Positions 62,930 through 64,000 of a stretch of DNA of 64,000 nt are shown piece after piece. The stretch covers positions 1 through 64,000 of the forward strand of contig NZ_JALGRO010000009.1 in the NCBI RefSeq assembly GCF_022815645.1. Direction: 5' to 3'. Source of the stretch: Curtobacterium sp. VKM Ac-2922 (GTDB lineage Bacteria; Actinomycetota; Actinomycetes; Actinomycetales; Microbacteriaceae). The notes beneath the pieces are model-generated. The model ran no database searches and was not told where the DNA came from. It saw only the letters and a program-made list of their open reading frames with translations. Every line of letters begins with the position of its first letter. Within the stretch, counting starts at the first letter, position 1. The position numbers and the translations under genes were made by a program.

Positions 62930-64000
62930 GCTGCCTCCTCGTGCGCTGACGCGCGGGACCCATTCTGCTGCGTGCTGTTGGCCTGCGTCGAGTCGGTGCG
63001 GTGGGCCTCCCGCTCGGCGCGTGCGGTCATGCGCTCGACCATGCCGGGGAAGATCACCCCGTGGAACGGCAGGATGCCGTACCAGTACAGGCGTCCGGCC
63101 AGTCCCTGCGGGAAGTAGATCGCCCGCTGGTGGTAGTCGCAGCCGCCGTCGTCCGACGGGGTCACGGTCATCTCGAGCCAGGCGCGACCGGGCGACTTGA
63201 ACTCGGCCCGGAGTCGCAGGTAGTGACCACGGTCGAGCCGTTCCACCCGCCACCAGTCCAGCGCATCACCCTGCTCGAGGCGCTTCGGGTCGCGTCGTCC
63301 GCGGTTCAGGCCGACGCCCCCGGCGAGCTTGTCCATCCAGCCACGGGCGACCCACGCCAGCGGGAACGAGTACCAGCCGTTCTCGCCGCCGATCGACTCG
63401 ACCACGCTCCACACCGCCTCGGGCGGCGCCGAGGTGTGCCGGAGCCGGTCGTCGACGTACACGGTGTGCCCGGCCCAGTCCGGGTCGCTCGGCAGCGGGT
63501 CGGCGGGGGTCCGGGCGAGGGTGGCACTGCGCCAGCTCGTCGTCACCTCGCCCTTGCGCATCTTCGTCAGCGCCAGGCGGACGGCTCGGCGGTAGCCGGT
63601 CAGGCCGCCCTCGGGCCGCGGCACGACGTCGTCGATGTCGTGTTCGCGCTGGACGCATTCGAACTGCAGCGACTCGATGATCGGGGTCGCGAGCTTGCGC
63701 GGGATCGGCGTGACCATGTTGAACCAGTGCGCGGCGAGACCCGGCGTCATGACCGGCAGCGGCGAGATCGCCCGCTGGGGCAGTTTCGCCTCGACCGCGT
63801 AGCCGTTGAGCATCTGGCCGTACCGCAGGACGTCGGGCCCGCCGATGTCGAAGGTCCGGTTGACGTCCGCGGGGATGTCGAGCGCGGCGACCAGGTAGTA
63901 CAGGACGTCGCGGACGGCGATCGGCTGGATGTGGTTGCGCACCCAGCGCGGCGTCGGCATCCAGGGCAGCACGTCGGTGACGTGGCGGATCATCTCGAAC
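62926..64000 (-). CDS. SDR-type NAD(P)-binding protein with DUF2867 domain (5' end beyond the window)
   Basis: The reading frame runs off the right edge, so the N-terminal Rossmann part is missing. What remains (over 355 residues) has the end of an extended SDR domain (NHIQPIAVRDVLYYLVAALD, FDIGGPDVLRYGQML), followed by a DUF2867-type domain with WYSFPLAWVARGWMDKLAGG and DWWRVERLDRG. The C-terminus is Ser/Thr/Gln-rich. Proteins of this plan act on lipid-like or nucleoside-linked substrates, but the function is not established. Overlaps of four and one bases join it to the GDSL and membrane genes. Confidence 0.82.
   Translation of the reverse strand, partial: FEMIRHVTDVLPWMPTPRWVRNHIQPIAVRDVLYYLVAALDIPADVNRTFDIGGPDVLRYGQMLNGYAVEAKLPQRAISPLPVMTPGLAAHWFNMVTPIPRKLATPIIESLQFECVQREHDIDDVVPRPEGGLTGYRRAVRLALTKMRKGEVTTSWRSATLARTPADPLPSDPDWAGHTVYVDDRLRHTSAPPEAVWSVVESIGGENGWYSFPLAWVARGWMDKLAGGVGLNRGRRDPKRLEQGDALDWWRVERLDRGHYLRLRAEFKSPGRAWLEMTVTPSDDGGCDYHQRAIYFPQGLAGRLYWYGILPFHGVIFPGMVERMTARAEREAHRTDSTQANSTQQNGSRASAHEEAA

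Overview
The window is a chromosomal segment of a very high-GC Gram-positive actinobacterium, most likely Microbacteriaceae and possibly Curtobacterium (genus is inference). The markers are mycothiol ligase MshC, PafB/PafC, HelY, RbpA, a di-haem QcrC with an N-terminally extended Rieske QcrA, and about eighteen genes with an actinobacterial leaderless layout: a -10 of the TANNNT/CAGGAT type placed 6-8 nt before an ATG or GTG. No prophage, IS transposase, rRNA or CRISPR array is seen. One tRNA, tRNA-Leu(GAG), is present.

Layout. 0.1-9.4 kb: GNAT acetyltransferase, two-domain VOC protein behind a 30-bp palindrome, SDR, membrane protein plus signal peptidase I, a four-gene ABC transporter/two-component operon joined by 4-nt overlaps, and a GAF-PP2C phosphatase. 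9.7-15.7 kb: purD-purC, sterol-carrier-like protein, large LuxR/AAA regulator, small membrane protein. 15.8-17.7 kb: a CCA-enzyme-like gene flanked by copies of one hairpin element, then tRNA-Leu. 17.8-33.6 kb: M20 peptidase, uppP-mshC, PAC2, HAD hydrolase-trmI, FKBP lipoprotein, pafB-pafC, a 609-bp repeat cluster where tatA would be expected, then tatC-helY-lnt and rbpA. 33.7-39.6 kb: SPFH/NfeD pair, SDR, NUDIX, VOC, UvrA-like ABC protein. 39.6-42.2 kb: an AT-richer island carrying a SapB/AmfS-type class III lanthipeptide precursor overlapping a multi-span membrane protein. 42-48 kb: pentapeptide-repeat protein, zinc alcohol dehydrogenase, CopC, SDR/XRE pair, and a lone beta-ketoacyl synthase divergent from a TetR regulator. 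48.3-53.4 kb: divergent dhaKLM and glpFK around two identical palindromes. 53.4-58.9 kb: trpD divergent from ctaE-qcrCAB. 59-64 kb: phosphodiesterase, Stealth protein, membrane protein, GDSL hydrolase and a truncated SDR/DUF2867 gene.

Functional themes are glycerol/dihydroxyacetone phosphorylation, aerobic respiration (cytochrome bcc plus oxidase subunit III), envelope and lipoprotein maturation (LepB, Lnt, UppP, TatC), thiol and oxidative-stress functions (MshC, RbpA behind a SigR-type promoter) and RNA metabolism (TrmI, CCA enzyme, HelY).

The gaps between genes hold four dispersed inverted-repeat families plus local tandem repeats of 28, 37, 62 and 108 bp. The most notable item is the lanthipeptide precursor, which has two perfect S-X2-S-X3-C motifs and no synthetase in view.
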